From: Bacillota bacterium
GTDB lineage: Bacteria; Bacillota; Sulfobacillia; RBS10-35; JAJYVN01
Length of the DNA: 6,792 bases
Direction of reading: 5' to 3'
Assembly: GCA_021791995.1 (NCBI GenBank)
Contig: JAJYVN010000162.1
Location: 1 to 6,792, forward strand
Shown: in pieces, positions 5,706 to 6,792 of the stretch
How the letters are laid out: the number at the start of each line of letters is the position of its first letter
Numbering within the stretch: position 1 is the first letter of the stretch
Notes under the pieces: generated by a model
Seen by the model: only the letters and a program-made list of their open reading frames with translations
The model's database searches: none
What the model was told of the DNA's origin: nothing
Program-made: the position numbers and the translations under genes

Positions 5706-6332
5706 TTGTGGTTTCACGCCCTAGCATCCATCTTCGCCATCATGAACCCGGTCGGCAACGTCCCTGTCTTCCTCACGTTCACACAAGGGCAGAGCACCGC
5801 GCGTCGGCGCGAGACCGCACGCCGCAGTGTCCTTACCGCGACCGGCATCGCTGTTACCTTCGCCCTGCTGGGGCAGCTCATCTTTTCGATCTTCGGCATC
5901 ACGCTCAACGCCTTCCGTGTCGCGGGGGGCGTTCTGCTGTTTGTCATCGCCTTTAACCTGCTTCAAGGGAAGCACTCCAACGTGCACCATCCCGGCGACG
6001 CGGACGCCTCCGCAGGGGACGATGTCGCGATCGCTCCCCTCGGTACGCCGATTCTCGCCGGCCCCGGCACGATTGCGACCGTCATGGCGCTCAGTGCTGA
6101 ACGCCCGGTCTGGTCGCACACTGCCATCACGCTGAGCGCCTTCCTCGTGGTGGCCGCAAGCACGCTCGTTCTCTTCCGATACGGTACATGGATCGCCACG
6201 CGCCTTGGCTCGACCGGGATCAATGTGGTAACACGCATGATGGGTCTGATCCTCACGATTATCGGTGTGCAGATGATCGCTGCGGGGTTAACCGGGCTGT
6301 TCCCCGCGCTTGTCGCGGTAACGCACGCATAG
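5706..6332 (+). CDS. MarC family integral membrane protein
   Basis: Six-helix inner-membrane protein of the MarC (UPF0056) family. Its transport substrate is unsettled; the early link of MarC to antibiotic resistance was not upheld. The product starts almost at once with helix 1 containing the family hallmark NPVGNVPVF. Further helices lie around LTATGIAVTFALLGQLIF, LNAFRVAGGVLLFVIAFNLL, the second conserved half LGTPILAGPGTIATVMALS, ITLSAFLVVAASTLVLF, and MMGLILTIIGVQMIAAGLTG. A short polar His/Asp-rich loop (KHSNVHHPGDADASAGDD) separates the halves. The start is uncertain. TTG 5706 gives 208 residues, a normal family length, and follows GGGGAGG at 5685-5691 with a long spacing of 14. TTG 5655 gives 225 residues but has no SD and precedes the likely transcription start. 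ATG 5742 would cut helix 1. The next gene follows after 17 bases, so the two are probably cotranscribed. Confidence 0.9.
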   Translation: MWFHALASIFAIMNPVGNVPVFLTFTQGQSTARRRETARRSVLTATGIAVTFALLGQLIFSIFGITLNAFRVAGGVLLFVIAFNLLQGKHSNVHHPGDADASAGDDVAIAPLGTPILAGPGTIATVMALSAERPVWSHTAITLSAFLVVAASTLVLFRYGTWIATRLGSTGINVVTRMMGLILTIIGVQMIAAGLTGLFPALVAVTHA

Positions 6333-6349
6333 TGGGAGGTTGACCTGCG

Positions 6350-6792
6350 ATGGCCGACCCGCTCACGGTACTGGTTGGCCCACATGTCTCGGCTGAGGGA
6401 CGCCAGGAAATCTCGGCGGTGGGCTGGAGCAGTGGCCGCGCAACGGAGGTTTTTTCTTATACCGACACGGCCGCGTTTCACGCCTACCTGCCGCGAACCG
6501 AGGTGTTGCTTGGAGAGATTCGCGCGGGGGAGGTCCAACTGGCGCGACGCCTCCGCTGGGTGCACGTCTGGTCTTCTGGAGTGAACTCCCTGCCGCTGCA
6601 GGAACTCGCACGCTGTCATATCCTGCTCACTAACGCGCGCGGCCAGCACGCCGATTCGGTGGCCGACCATACCTTTGCACTGCTTCTCGCCCTCTCTCGC
6701 CACATTCCCGCCTTTGTGGAACAACAAAGGACACGGCGGTGGGAACTGCGGATCACGACGGAACTGTCGGGACGGCGCATGGGGATCCTGGG
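6350..6792 (+). CDS. D-2-hydroxyacid dehydrogenase, N-terminal part (3' truncated by window)
   Basis: ATG 6350 follows GGGAGG (6334-6339) with a spacing of 10, starting two bases after the stop of the MarC-family gene, so an operon is likely. The frame is open to the window end (147 codons plus two bases). The product matches the N-terminal half of the NAD(P)-dependent D-isomer-specific 2-hydroxyacid dehydrogenases: LRWVHVWSSGVNSL (Trp70; SSGV 75-78, the substrate-loop region), LLTNARGQHADSVADHTFAL around 92-111, LALSR, then RRWEL and LSGRRMGILG, which enters the Rossmann GxGxxG loop as the sequence ends. The catalytic Arg, Glu and His lie beyond the window, so activity and substrate (for example glyoxylate, hydroxypyruvate or phosphoglycerate) cannot be decided. 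The first 60 residues are weakly conserved, as is usual for the group. Confidence 0.88.
   Translation, partial: MADPLTVLVGPHVSAEGRQEISAVGWSSGRATEVFSYTDTAAFHAYLPRTEVLLGEIRAGEVQLARRLRWVHVWSSGVNSLPLQELARCHILLTNARGQHADSVADHTFALLLALSRHIPAFVEQQRTRRWELRITTELSGRRMGIL

Noticed and set aside
5963..6727. 254-codon minus-strand open frame opposite the MarC-family and dehydrogenase genes
   Set aside because: It overlaps two well-supported genes and its product is Arg-rich and low in recognisable structure, typical of a GC-rich antisense shadow.

Overview
The window looks like ordinary chromosome from a fairly GC-rich, Gram-positive-type bacterium. Purine-rich Shine-Dalgarno (SD) sites and GTG/TTG starts are common. 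A secreted hydrolase carries a CwlO/PcsB-type coiled coil, and the left-edge gene resembles glycoside hydrolase family 18 (GH18) enzymes common in spore formers. A thermophilic or acidophilic Bacillota lineage (Sulfobacillus- or Alicyclobacillus-like) is my guess; nothing in the sequence proves the taxon. I saw no mobile element, CRISPR array, tRNA or rRNA.

Layout. (1) 1-209, +: C-terminal end of a GH18-like protein, followed by a UUCG-capped hairpin. (2) 210-532: non-coding stretch of 323 bases holding a near-perfect 18-bp palindrome, a foldable leader with two competing pairings, and a hairpin lying between a strong SD and a GTG start. (3) 533-2053, +: M32 metallocarboxypeptidase (carboxypeptidase Taq family) with all expected motifs. 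(4) 2054-2117: convergent gap with one perfect hairpin. (5) 2118-4346, -: Ski2-like DEAD/DEAH RNA helicase with a DSHCT-type C-terminus, an unusual two-by-two cysteine arrangement, and an extended -10 promoter placed so that the mRNA may be leaderless. (6) 4347-4482: divergent promoter region with a possible 15-codon leader ORF. (7) 4483-5631, +: secreted lytic transglycosylase in which a PcsB-type coiled coil is joined to an SLT domain. (8) 5632-5705: short gap where read-through RNA could hide the SD of the next gene. (9) 5706-6332, +: MarC-family membrane protein. (10) 6350-6792, +: N-terminal part of a D-2-hydroxyacid dehydrogenase, probably in one operon with the MarC gene.

The genes do not form one recognisable pathway. 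They mix peptide turnover, RNA processing, cell-wall remodelling, a membrane protein of unsettled function, and oxidoreduction. I found no undescribed multi-gene system. The points most worth a second look are post-transcriptional (leader RNA, structured SD spacer, possible leaderless start, read-through SD masking), together with the domain make-up of the transglycosylase and the helicase.
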